Positions 36,931 to 45,855 of a stretch of DNA of 64,000 nt are shown one piece after another. Within the stretch, counting starts at the first letter, position 1. Each line of letters starts with the position of its first letter. A model generated the notes under the pieces. That model was not told the origin of the DNA. It saw only the letters and a program-made list of their open reading frames with translations, and did no database searches. A program made the position numbers and the translations under genes. Source of the DNA: Fabrea salina (Eukaryota > Ciliophora > Heterotrichea > Heterotrichida > Fabreidae); assembly GCA_022984795.1 (NCBI GenBank), contig JALIHJ010000077.1, positions 1 through 64,000 on the forward strand. The letters run 5' to 3'.

Positions 36931-38731
36931 TTATGGTAAGCCATTGTGGCAGTTCCTAGCAATGTGTCCGTGTTCTTGACAGATCTTGCACTTAGGTCCT
37001 CTGTGACACTGTGACTTGTTGTGCATCTTGCTTCCACAAAGTTCGCACGAGAACCCTGTTCCAGACTCCCGCAGAGTTTCAGTAGCTTCAGAGAGGTTTT
37101 CGCAGTAGTAGTCCACAGAAGTGCCTAACTCACTTATTTTGCACTGCAAACTTTCAAAGATCTGTAACTGGCAGTGAGCGTCTAAACTTGCGTAGTGGAG
37201 TTGTGAGAGTCTAAGAGGCCTTTTTTCCCAGTTGGATCTTTGCTCTACCTTTGAAAGAGGCAACCCCAGCACTAGTTCACACAGCCCTGCTAGTCCACCT
37301 GGACTAGCTCCGTTTAGTTCCTGGAACAAGTGCACTAGGTCTATGTGCTTTTTGATTTCTCCTGTGAAGCACTTCATGTGGGGGTAGCTAAGAGCTCCTA
37401 AGTTTTTGTCGTTAATGAAGCCCACTCCTACTTTTAGAGTGTTTTGGCTTTGGAAAAGCTCTGCTAGCATAGTGTCTAGTTTCTGACTTTGGTTGAGTTT
37501 GAGCAAGTCTAAAATGTAAACTCGGTCTTCAAAAGCTACCTGCATCAAAGAAACTCTGCACTTTTGGAACTTTAGAACTGTTGGCTTCCACTCACAATCT
37601 AAACCCACTACTTCTCCTTCTAGCGATATACTGTCTAACTGAGCTTCTTGATCAATAAAAGAAACCTGAGAAGGTTCTAAAGGAAAGGAGAGTTCGTGTC
37701 CAGGATGAGTGGGTCCAAAAATATTAGGGAGTTCAAAACCCCTTCTAGGAACTTTAAGCAGCTTGTCAGTGGTTCTGGGATCTAAGTAGTCAAGCATATT
37801 AGGGTAATGGTCCAAAAGGTCAGAGCCCACTCCTCCACACCACTTAACACCCTTTTTGTTATCTAAGTATCAAATACATTTGAACTCAAGGTCCTCAATC
37901 AAGATCTTAAACATCTGTGGGTCGTCACTTATAAGTTCAGCAAAGTGGTAAATGCCCATATCATCAGAGTTTATGAAGTAACGAGCAGCTACTTTTTTAA
38001 GACGCAGCATAACATCTGGGAACTCTTCCGGGTTGAAATCGAACTTCTCAATAAGTCTGCTTGCGTGCTTGATGTTTTTGTTAGTAGTCATAAGGTTGAT
38101 GGCTTTCTTAGCCAACTCAGGATTAGTTCCTACAAAGTACTGAGCAAGCTGTATGTCATTTCTGGCTATTACTTCCTGAAGCACTTGGTTGACTTCTTCG
38201 AATTGTGGCTAAGTAAACAATACAGCTATGCCCATATCTGCACTCATCCTAACTGCTTTGGCAACTTGGTTTTCTTTCCAAAGATTCTTGGCTAAGTCAA
38301 AAAGCCTACGTGACATATTACTGTTGCTTTGGAATGTCAATGCTGTAAACAGCGCTCAGCACTCCTAAAGCTTCAGGTTCTAAGTGCACCCAGTTTGCTT
38401 GGAACTCAGCTTTGGCTTCGGAAGAGTCTACTTGGATGCGCTTTGAAATCTGCAAGTCAGCAAAGGCTTTTATAAGGTGCCTGGAGAGTGTAGAAGGGGC
38501 TTGTATTTGGTTAAGGGCTTTTAGAAGGCCTAATACCTTTGAAAGTGAGTCTTTTTGGAGCTTAAAAAGACACAAGTAGTATTGCTGGAATATTTCTTCT
38601 ATGTTGTGAGATTTAGTTCTCAAGCAGCTTTCTAGTTGTTGAGCAGCTTGGTCTTCGTCCTCAGAAACTAATTCTCAGTTACAAATGACCAGAAAGTCTT
38701 CTTCAATAAGATTTAAGTCTAGTGACTCCAT
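36931..38731 (-). CDS. EXD3: mut-7/EXD3-like 3'-5' exonuclease, five exons with 15/16-base introns
   Basis: Four mini-introns (38668-38682, 38306-38321, 38209-38223, 37863-37877) restore one frame of about 579 residues from the ATG at 38731 (MESLDLNLIEEDFL). The N-terminal half is helical repeats, as in mut-7. The C-terminal half is a DEDD exonuclease: VVGLDCEWKPTV (Asp-x-Glu), VGVGFINDKNLGAL (Asp), and LSQLHYASLDAHCQLQIF (Tyr and Asp of the DEDDy type). Two zinc-knuckle-like units at the end (CELCGSKMHNKSQC, CKICQEHGHIARNC) suggest RNA binding. mut-7 and EXD3 trim RNAs, including small-RNA intermediates in worms. The role in a ciliate, where small RNAs guide genome rearrangement, is open. 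The gene lies in a same-strand row 19 bases after the coiled-coil gene. Confidence 0.85.
37863..37877 (-). other. 15-base intron 4 of the exonuclease gene
   Basis: GTATTTGATACTTAG, A at position 10, with an in-frame TGA. Removal joins GAG-TTC-AAA-T to AT-AAC-AAA. Confidence 0.85.
38209..38223 (-). other. 15-base intron 3 of the exonuclease gene
   Basis: GTATTGTTTACTTAG, A at position 10, in-frame TAG at its end. Removal gives GGC-ATA-GCT-CCA-CAA-TTC. Confidence 0.85.
38306..38321 (-). other. 16-base intron 2 of the exonuclease gene
   Basis: GTAATATGTCACGTAG, A six bases from the 3' end. It carries a TAA in the upstream frame, and its removal corrects a one-base frame change. Confidence 0.85.
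38668..38682 (-). other. 15-base intron 1 of the exonuclease gene
   Basis: GTAACTGAGAATTAG, A at position 10, with TGA in frame. Removal joins CTG-GTC-ATT-T to TT-TCT-GAG. Confidence 0.85.
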
Positions 38732-38749
38732 TACTAGTTAAATATTAGT

Positions 38750-40045
38750 TTATAACAAACTTTCAATAGCAGCAGCCTGACACTGCATAAAAGTAATCCA
38801 GTTAGTTCCACTTTCAATTTCGTATCTGGCTTCATTAAGGTCGATTCTTTGGTAAGCGTTTTCAAGTTTCTCTCTGAGTTGTTTGTTCTGAGCTTTTTCT
38901 TTTTCAAGCGACTCAGACAAGTACTTGACTTTTTTGAGCAAAGCTTGCTCTTTAACGGGCGAAGAGAAACTCTCTGAAAGGTCTAGTTTGACATCAGAGA
39001 TCATTCTGTTGAGTTCTTCTATTTTCACTGAAATCCCTAAGTCGTTGTACTCAGTGTTGCATTTGCCTTTAATGACCTGGTCCAGGAGTTGTGTGTGGGC
39101 TTTGAAGTCTTCTAGAGTTGCAAGGTGTGTTTGTTTGAGGTCTTTAATTACAGCTTGGAGTTTTTCTTCGCGCTGCTCAGATATTTTTGAGCAATCTCCG
39201 GGTGTAGGAGTTACTGCTCTGCTTCTGGGCTTTTCTCGGGAAAGTATTAGATTTGAGAGCTTCTTAATAGCTTCGTCTGGGCTTTCTTGGTTGTGGTTCC
39301 TGGCTTCTTGGGATTCTTTTAGCTTGTTGATTTCATTAAAAGCTTCTTTCAGTTCTTCTTTGACTGAGTCCCGTTCGTGCTTTAAGTTTTGAATTTCAGC
39401 CTTCAAAGCTGAAACTTCTTCTTCAAAGTTGAGGATTTTATCCTCTTGGTACTTAATGATGTTTTGCGAGGATTCGTAGCTAGATTCAGCCTTGATAGTT
39501 TGCTCTTCTGCAGCTACAAGCTGCATTTGTAGGTGTTTAATTTCGATTTCTAAGTTCCTTTTGCCTGCTTCAAGCTTTTTTTGTAGTTTGACGCGTTCAC
39601 TTAGTTCCCTTTCTGACTTAAATTTGTCGTCCATAGTTTCTTTTAGTCTTTGGCGGGTGTACTCAAGGTCTTTTTCTACTTGATTCAGTCTAGAATCAGG
39701 TTTGTTTTTTTCTTCAATTTGACTGTAAGCAGGTTTTAAAGTAATAATTGAAGGAGTGTTGAAGTTGTTGGCTGAGGAGCACCTTTTCACCACTGGACTG
39801 TGGACATTTTCAGGTCTGGCTTCTTCACTGATGGACTCAAACTCTCTAGGGCTTTCGTACTGTGTGAAGTAGGTTTCCTGTTCTGGGGAACTTCTGGGAC
39901 TAGAAGACTCTAGTTTTCTAAGTAAATTTTACTCTCTTTGGTTAGAGTTAAGTGCTTCGCGACTTCTTTCAAGCCCTTCTAGGAACTTTTTGTTGACTGA
40001 ATTAGGCTTGGTCATTCTGGTCATCTCTAAGTTTTTTCCACGCAT
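38750..40045 (-). CDS. coiled-coil protein (about 426 residues), unknown
   Basis: It starts at the ATG at 40045 (MRGKNLEMTRMTKP). A 15-base intron at 39918-39932 removes the in-frame TAA and joins a Ser/Glu-rich N-terminus (ESSSPRSSPEQE) to a long coiled coil (VEKDLEYTRQRLKETMDD, KHLQMQLVAAEEQTIKAE, ALKAEIQNLKHERDSV). It ends in a short conserved-looking tail (NWITFMQCQAAAIESLL). A phosphorylatable Ser/Pro stretch sits in the middle. It is probably a cytoskeletal or centrosomal scaffold, but no family can be named. It lies between two minus-strand genes with gaps of 18 bases. Confidence 0.78.
39918..39932 (-). other. 15-base intron in the coiled-coil gene
   Basis: GTAAAATTTACTTAG, A at position 10. 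It creates an in-frame TAA when unspliced. Removal joins CAA-AGA-GA to A-AAA-CTA. Confidence 0.85.
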
Positions 40046-40063
40046 TTATTATTATTTAGGGTT

Positions 40064-40861
40064 TTAAAATTTATCTAGGGTGGAGTTCCCTTGAAATATA
40101 GTTTCCCTCGAAACTTTTTGTTTGAGAGAGATTGCTCTAGCTTCATAATTGATTTCTTTAAGGCTAAAGAGTTTTGTAGACTTCGTGGAGTGCTTGTTTT
40201 TGGCTTTTTTAAGTAGTAAGATAACGGCTTGTCTCAGGACTGCTTCGGGGGAAATGCTTTTACTGTAAACTATTTTGTTCATACTTCTAACTAAGTCTTT
40301 GAGGCTTTTCATTTCTTGGGAGTGGGTTCTGTACACTTTGTTTTTAGCAGCAGCTATTTTTTGGGAGTACTTTTTTTCCAGAAGCATGTCTGGAAGTCTG
40401 TCTTCGTTTCTTTTTTTCCATTTTTGGTAAGTCATGAACTTAAGGCTTTTGCCTTTACTTATAAGTTGGTTTATGTTGCTTTCTATTTTTTCCAGTTCTA
40501 TTTTGGAGTTCGTTAATTTGGGTTTTGAGAACTTAGGGGAAAGGTTTTTCTTTTTAGGTTTGTAAAATGGGTCTTTTTCACTCATAGTTTGGAAAAAGGG
40601 CTTTGAAAGGGTTCTTAAGTGTTTTGTTCTTTGTAGTCTTTCGCAGACAGGTGACTGTCTGCTTCGGGGTTTAGTTCTTTCAACTGGCTCTAGTGAAGCG
40701 CACTTACTCACTCTGGTTTTTGGAAGCTTTTGGTTTATCAATATTTCTGGTGAACCAACTGCATGGCGGTTTCTAACTAACTCAAGTAGTTTGCCAGTGT
40801 CTTCAAAAAACATGTTTCGTTGTTTAGGCCTTTTGCTCAAATTACTAACTGTACATTCCAT
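40064..40861 (-). CDS. basic protein (265 residues), unknown
   Basis: A strongly Lys/Arg-rich, mostly helical protein (KPKKKNLSPKFSKPKLTNSK, KKYSQKIAAAKNKVYRTH, LLLKKAKNKHSTKSTKL) with no recognised domain. Pro/Ser-rich basic stretches suggest a cytoskeletal or nucleic-acid-associated protein. Its start codon is only 13 bases from that of the divergent IFT80 gene; the ciliary neighbour is suggestive but proves nothing. The frame is open and its codon use is like its neighbours. Confidence 0.7.
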   Translation of the reverse strand: MECTVSNLSKRPKQRNMFFEDTGKLLELVRNRHAVGSPEILINQKLPKTRVSKCASLEPVERTKPRSRQSPVCERLQRTKHLRTLSKPFFQTMSEKDPFYKPKKKNLSPKFSKPKLTNSKIELEKIESNINQLISKGKSLKFMTYQKWKKRNEDRLPDMLLEKKYSQKIAAAKNKVYRTHSQEMKSLKDLVRSMNKIVYSKSISPEAVLRQAVILLLKKAKNKHSTKSTKLFSLKEINYEARAISLKQKVSRETIFQGNSTLDKF

Positions 40862-40874
40862 TTATAAAGGCGGC

Positions 40875-43148
40875 ATGCGTCTCAAAACGAAACAACTCGA
40901 AAACAGCCGGCACACTGATATGGTCACAGCAGTTGGCTGGACCACCAACAACCAGTTATATTCAGCCTCCGACGACTTGTCAGTAGTGGCTTGGGACATG
41001 AGTGGAGACCCTCAGAACTTAGCTTTTGAATTAGAAACTCCAGTGACAAGTCTTTCTTGGCAGCCTGCTGCAAGGGGAGCTTCAGAAGTTCTAGCTATAG
41101 CTTGTTCTGACGGTTCTTTTAAAATCATCAACAAGTCTGGACGCATTGAGAAACACGCAACTGATGCTCATAAAGGCGCGGTTATAGCTGTGAGGTGGAG
41201 TCATGAAGGCTCAACCATTGCAACTGGGGGTGAAGACGGACAAGTTAAGATTTGGGCTAGGTCTGGAATGCTCAGGTCTACACTGGCTAAAAGCGACAGA
41301 CCTGTTTACTCACTAGCTTGGTCTCCTTCTTCAGACCACATTCTGTACGCTTCGCATAAGAACTTGTACATCAAGCACATCCAAGCTGGCCAAAAAAGTG
41401 TCCAATGGAAAGCTCACGAAGGCTGTGTGCTGCAGGTGGACTGGAACCCTTCAAATAACTTAGTGATCTCTGGAGGAGAGGACTGCAAGTACAAAATTTG
41501 GGACACTTACGGAAGGAACCTTTACAGTTCTTCACCTTATGAGTACGTAATTACTTCAGTTGCTTGGTCGCCTAACGGAGAACTCTTTGCTGTGGGGGGG
41601 TTTGACATGGTTAGACTCTGCGACAAAACAGGCTGGACTTATAGTTTAGCTAAGCCCAAGTCAGGGTCTGTGATGAACATTGCTTGGAGTTGGGACGGAA
41701 CTATGCTGGCTGGGGCAGGGGGCAACGGAGCAGTGGTTTTTGGGTACATTGTAGATAAAAGAATGTCTTGGGAGAATGTTGAAATCCAACTAAACGAAGA
41801 CAACAAAATCAGAGTGATAGACGTGATCCACGAGATCTCTGAAGAACTTGAGTTCCGAGACAGAGTCATCAACTTTTCTTTGGGATATGAACACTTAGTT
41901 CTGACTACTACTTCCCAGTGCTACATCTACAACGTCCAGAACTGGCAAGCACCCAGTAGGTTTGACATCAAAGAACCTGCTAGTTTGATCTTTTTGAGTT
42001 CTAAGTACTTTGCTTTGGTGGACTTGACTAACGGCATCCAAATCTACAACTTCGAAGGCAGACTTATGAGCAACCCTAAGTTCCAAGGACTCAGAGTGGA
42101 GTTTCTGAACCCAGGAAGTCTTAGTTTGTCAACTGACGTAGTTGCAGTCATTGACACTGCCAACCCCAAAACTCTCCGGTTGTTTGACTTGATTTCTGGC
42201 AAACCACTTGCAAATAACTTCGAGCACAACCTAGACATAATAGAAGTCCAGGCCAACCAAGTAGAACACGCAGCTGAAAGGAAGCTCTGCATACTTGACT
42301 CAAACAGAGATCTGTTTTTAACTTCTGTGCACCGCAACGAAATGATGAAACTCAGCACTATGGTAGACACTTTCAAGTGGAGTGAAAAGAGCGACATGAT
42401 TTCAGCCATAACTGACGGCAACTTATTAGTGTGGTACTACCCCAACGTAGTCTACACCGACAAAGACCTAATGCAGCTTTCAAGGTCCTCCAGAAACGTT
42501 GCAAGTGACGTTGGCAAGATGAGTGTAATAGACTCCTTTACTTCTTCTTTGGTTACAGTTCGCAGAGTGGACGGGCGCATTGCTACACTTTCTATATCGC
42601 CTTACCCTGCTTTGTTGTCTGAAAGCGCTAACAGAGGCCAGTGGGAAAAAGCTATTCGTCTCTGCAGGTTCGTAAAAGACCCAACTTTGTGGGCTTGTTT
42701 GGCTGCCATGGCTTTGTACTCACGCGAACTAAACACTGCTGAAATAGCTTTGGCTGCCATTGACGAAGCTGACAAAGTGCAGTTCATAAACTACGTAAAG
42801 CTCATTCCTTCCGAAATAGGCCGCAACGCAGAACTAGCTAGGTTCTGCAGAAGACCCCAAGAAGCTGAGCAGATGCTTTTGCAAGCAAGAATGTACTACA
42901 GGGCAATCAAGATGAACATTAGAAGCTTTAAGTGGGAAAGGGCTTTGGAAATTGCTTTGTCCAACAAAAAGCACATAGACACTGTAATTGCGTACAGAAG
43001 GAAGTTTTTGGAAGCTAGTGGAAGAGAAGAAAGCTTGGAAAAGTTCAAACAGTTCTCAGACCTGGAGACTGACTGGGTTGCAATTAAAACTAAAATCAAG
43101 CAGGAAAAGGAGTCTGAAGCCATGCAAGGAAAGCCTTTTGAAGGATAA
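40875..43148 (+). CDS. IFT80: intraflagellar transport protein IFT80
   Basis: A 757-residue protein from MRLKTKQLENSRHTDMV; the family start is MRLK. An in-frame ATG 84 bases upstream lies inside the divergent gene and is rejected. Two WD40 beta-propellers come first (GWTTNNQLYSASDDLSVVAWD, ATGGEDGQVKIWARSGMLRS, ISGGEDCKYKIWDTYGRNLY, AVGGFDMVRLCDKTGWTYSL). Then follows a helical TPR-like C-terminus (EKAIRLCRFVKDPTLWACLA, FCRRPQEAEQMLLQARMYYR). Motif order and length match IFT80, a subunit of IFT-B needed for anterograde transport in cilia. No intron is needed. Confidence 0.96.
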   Translation: MRLKTKQLENSRHTDMVTAVGWTTNNQLYSASDDLSVVAWDMSGDPQNLAFELETPVTSLSWQPAARGASEVLAIACSDGSFKIINKSGRIEKHATDAHKGAVIAVRWSHEGSTIATGGEDGQVKIWARSGMLRSTLAKSDRPVYSLAWSPSSDHILYASHKNLYIKHIQAGQKSVQWKAHEGCVLQVDWNPSNNLVISGGEDCKYKIWDTYGRNLYSSSPYEYVITSVAWSPNGELFAVGGFDMVRLCDKTGWTYSLAKPKSGSVMNIAWSWDGTMLAGAGGNGAVVFGYIVDKRMSWENVEIQLNEDNKIRVIDVIHEISEELEFRDRVINFSLGYEHLVLTTTSQCYIYNVQNWQAPSRFDIKEPASLIFLSSKYFALVDLTNGIQIYNFEGRLMSNPKFQGLRVEFLNPGSLSLSTDVVAVIDTANPKTLRLFDLISGKPLANNFEHNLDIIEVQANQVEHAAERKLCILDSNRDLFLTSVHRNEMMKLSTMVDTFKWSEKSDMISAITDGNLLVWYYPNVVYTDKDLMQLSRSSRNVASDVGKMSVIDSFTSSLVTVRRVDGRIATLSISPYPALLSESANRGQWEKAIRLCRFVKDPTLWACLAAMALYSRELNTAEIALAAIDEADKVQFINYVKLIPSEIGRNAELARFCRRPQEAEQMLLQARMYYRAIKMNIRSFKWERALEIALSNKKHIDTVIAYRRKFLEASGREESLEKFKQFSDLETDWVAIKTKIKQEKESEAMQGKPFEG

Positions 43149-43255
43149 GTTGTTTTAAATGGTTGATCAGTTAATACAGTGGTTCTAGAATTAACTAACT
43201 GGACAAAAAAACGCATAAAAACATAAGTTCTGACCTAACCTCACATTTTATAATA

Positions 43256-44542
43256 ATGGCTATCGTAGATCTAGAAAAGCTTCCAGGCGTGATGACTGTT
43301 CTAGGAGGTCTCCTACTCAACATGCTCGCAGGCAACCTCAACAACTGGGGAGCTCTTCTGCCCTACGTGACATCCTACCTCTCATCCACAAATCCCCAAG
43401 TCAGCTCTTCACTAGTTTACAATGCACAGCCTTTTTCTTTTTTAGCTGAGAACTTAGGCGTGATGCTTGCTCCAGTGATTTCAAGAAAGTTAGGCGTAAG
43501 AATATGTTTGCTGTTAGGCGGACTACTTGTGGCAGCAGCTTACTTGGCTTGCTCTGTCATTTCTAATCCCCACGTGCTAGTTCTAGCTTATTCCCTTTGC
43601 TTGGGAATAGGTGGAGGAATGATTTCCATTACTTCGTTGTGGCCTAGTTGGGAGTACTTCCCTGAGTCTAAGGGCAAAATCACCGGCATCATCATGGCTG
43701 GGTTTAGCGGTTCTTGTATGATCTTCGGCCTTGTTTTTGCTTACATTGCAAACCCGTACAATATTGCTCCCGTGCGCAGTGGGAATGACGTGCTATTCGG
43801 ACCTGAAGTAGACTCAAACGTGCCTAAAGCGTTTTTCTGGATAGGCTTTATGTTTTTGGTAATTACCATAATTGGAGTTGCTCTAATCCAGCCCCGTCGC
43901 TCACAAACACAAACTAAGTCAGAGCCCCTTGTGAGGCTTCCCGTCACAGAGTTCCTGAGAATAGGCAACTTCTGGAAGCTGTTCTTTGTTGCGTTCACAT
44001 CATTCTTGTTCTGGTACTTTATATCGGGGTGCTACAAATCCTTTGGACTTCTGTACATTGAAGATGATCACTTCTTGACATACATGGGGTCTGTTGCCAA
44101 TATAGCTGGAGTGTTTGGCAGGTGGTTTTGGCCCACCCTTATGGACTACGTTCCTTTCAAAGCTGTGATGAGTCTATCTTTAGGGTACCAGTTCGTAGCA
44201 AGCATTTTAATATGGTACGCAGTAGGATCAAAAGCAACCTATGCAGCACTCATTATTTCGCTGTTCTTCGCCACAGCTGCTCACTATCCCTGCATAGCAG
44301 TTCAGACCGGAAAGGTATTTGGAGAGCTTTCTGACCAGGCGTGGCCTTTTGTGTTTATCGGAGTTAGTCTCTCAGCAACTAGCACAATCTTTATGAAGCT
44401 CTTGGCAGAGTCAGTGGGGTACTTCCAAACTTATCTCCTTCAGGGTTGCGTCATACTCTGCAGTATCTTCTTGAGTTGGCGCGTTCAAGAAAGCTGCAAG
44501 TTAGGCAGAGCTAGAGAAGAATTCTTTGAACCTCTTGTTTAG
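43256..44542 (+). CDS. major facilitator superfamily transporter (OFA/monocarboxylate-like)
   Basis: A 428-residue protein with about twelve membrane helices. The first helix (GGLLLNMLAGNLNNWGALLPY), loop 2-3 with SRKLGVR, and a long Gly-rich helix 4 (LAYSLCLGIGGGMISITSLW) fit the OFA-type MFS (oxalate/formate and monocarboxylate carriers). A central cytosolic loop (PRRSQTQTKSEPLVRL) separates the two six-helix halves. The substrate is unknown; organic anion/proton exchange is the family norm. It ends in TAG. A 24-base echo of its 3' end lies in the spacer at 44613-44636. Confidence 0.85.
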   Translation: MAIVDLEKLPGVMTVLGGLLLNMLAGNLNNWGALLPYVTSYLSSTNPQVSSSLVYNAQPFSFLAENLGVMLAPVISRKLGVRICLLLGGLLVAAAYLACSVISNPHVLVLAYSLCLGIGGGMISITSLWPSWEYFPESKGKITGIIMAGFSGSCMIFGLVFAYIANPYNIAPVRSGNDVLFGPEVDSNVPKAFFWIGFMFLVITIIGVALIQPRRSQTQTKSEPLVRLPVTEFLRIGNFWKLFFVAFTSFLFWYFISGCYKSFGLLYIEDDHFLTYMGSVANIAGVFGRWFWPTLMDYVPFKAVMSLSLGYQFVASILIWYAVGSKATYAALIISLFFATAAHYPCIAVQTGKVFGELSDQAWPFVFIGVSLSATSTIFMKLLAESVGYFQTYLLQGCVILCSIFLSWRVQESCKLGRAREEFFEPLV

Positions 44543-44647
44543 TATTAAATTAATCAAATTAGTAATAGACTGTGTCAATTAATCTATGAACCTTTTGGGA
44601 GAATCTATGAGGTGCTTGGGTTGGCGCATTGAAGAATTCGATAATAA

Positions 44648-45232
44648 ATGTCTGGAATGTTTCAAAGCTTCGAACAGGACTTTCTGGAAATCATTTCCCA
44701 AATAAGCAAAACCCTCAACGAAAAAGACTTAGATGAAGAAGAACTTAAAGAGTCCTTAGAAGACATAAGCCAAGCTGAAAAGTGCTTGAAGCAAATGGAA
44801 ATAGAAGTCTCAATGCAGCCTCTCGCCAAAAAAGCCCAAATGAATCAGAAACTCAAAGACCACCGAGAGTCATTTAACACCCAACTACTCAACATCAAAA
44901 ACTACAAACAAAAGTTCATAGACGAAAAGAACTGGGAAGCCTTGATGGGTTCTGAAGTTTTTGCAGACGAAAACAAACAACTGATTAGCGGAGACCTGCT
45001 TGAGTCAACCTACACAGTCGAAGCTATGAAGTCCATTAAAGCCCAAGAAGAAAAACTCAGCCGTGCTGAGAACTCTGCTCAGCAAATTGAAGTTAGTGTA
45101 GAAAGGTCAACCAAACTCATAGAAAACATAACCCGCAGAGAAAACTGCAACAAAGCCATAATGATTACTGGGTTATTGGTGCTTTTAGTCAGCGCCATAT
45201 ATGTATATTATAAAAAACTAAGCACTAATTAA
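44648..45232 (+). CDS. Vti1-like Qb-SNARE
   Basis: A 194-residue tail-anchored protein. The N-terminal helices (SFEQDFLEIISQISKTLNE, AEKCLKQMEIEVSMQPL, QKLKDHRESFN) match the Vti1 Habc domain. A heptad SNARE-like stretch (EAMKSIKAQEEKLSRAENSA through STKLIENITRRENCNK) precedes a C-terminal membrane helix (AIMITGLLVLLVSAIYVYY). The SNARE motif looks somewhat short at its N-terminal side. Vti1 proteins act in Golgi-endosome-vacuole fusion. The gene meets the Rab7-like gene tail to tail with a 4-base overlap of the stop codons. Confidence 0.8.
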   Translation: MSGMFQSFEQDFLEIISQISKTLNEKDLDEEELKESLEDISQAEKCLKQMEIEVSMQPLAKKAQMNQKLKDHRESFNTQLLNIKNYKQKFIDEKNWEALMGSEVFADENKQLISGDLLESTYTVEAMKSIKAQEEKLSRAENSAQQIEVSVERSTKLIENITRRENCNKAIMITGLLVLLVSAIYVYYKKLSTN

Positions 45233-45846
45233 CTACCCTTGCAGCAGTTTTTTTTCTTAGAACTTGAGGACTCTTTCAGGGCAAAGCTCTCTCTTATACT
45301 GATAGTTTTTGTAGCTTTGAGTCTTCTTAAGGCGTTCTTTGCAGCTTCGCCAAAAGCAAACTCCACATTGGTGCTTTCTTTAGCAGAGACTTCGTAAAAA
45401 GGCATGACTCCGTTGGCAGAAGCCCATTCACTTGCCTCTTCCCAATTGACTTCTCTGGTTGTTAAGTCAGCTTTGTTTCCCAAAAGCAAGAAAGGAAAAG
45501 CCAACTCGTCAGTAGGCTCAGCTTCTTCTAAAAACCTGTCTTTCCACTCCTTTACGCTTTCAAAAGACTTGTAAGAACCTATATCGTATACTAGCACACA
45601 ACAGTCAGCTCCTCGGTAGAATGAATGCGCAAGACACACGTACCTTTCTTGTCCAGCTGTGTCCCAGAGTTGCAGCTTCACAGGAGTCCCTTCTAGTGAA
45701 ACTTCCCTTGATAAAAAGTCTGCCCCAATAGTAGCTTTATACTGCTTAGTGAACTCGTTCTTCACGTAGCGGTCCAGAAGTGAACTCTTACCTACTCCGG
45801 TGTCCCCTAGAATTATGACTTTTAACACCAGCTTTGAGGGGTTCAT
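45229..45846 (-). CDS. Rab-family small GTPase, Rab7-like
   Basis: About 205 residues from MNPSKLVLKVIILGDTG. All G motifs are present: GDTGVGKS (14-21), switch I KATIGADFL, WDTAGQERY, GNKAD (NKxD) and SAKES (SAK). YKATIGADFLSREV and AHSFYRGADCCVLVYD are Rab7-like. The C-terminus ends KKKNCCKGS, so the prenylatable cysteines lie three residues from the end, a less usual but known arrangement. It is expected on late endosomes or phagosomes. A longer TTG-initiated reading upstream has no support. The start is 9 bases from the divergent ORF at 45856. Confidence 0.92.
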   Translation of the reverse strand: MNPSKLVLKVIILGDTGVGKSSLLDRYVKNEFTKQYKATIGADFLSREVSLEGTPVKLQLWDTAGQERYVCLAHSFYRGADCCVLVYDIGSYKSFESVKEWKDRFLEEAEPTDELAFPFLLLGNKADLTTREVNWEEASEWASANGVMPFYEVSAKESTNVEFAFGEAAKNALRRLKATKTISIRESFALKESSSSKKKNCCKGS

Positions 45847-45855
45847 TTTTTTGTT

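Noticed and set aside
40791-40874. Upstream in-frame ATG for IFT80
   Set aside because: It lies within the divergent basic-protein gene, and the family N-terminus MRLK begins at 40875.
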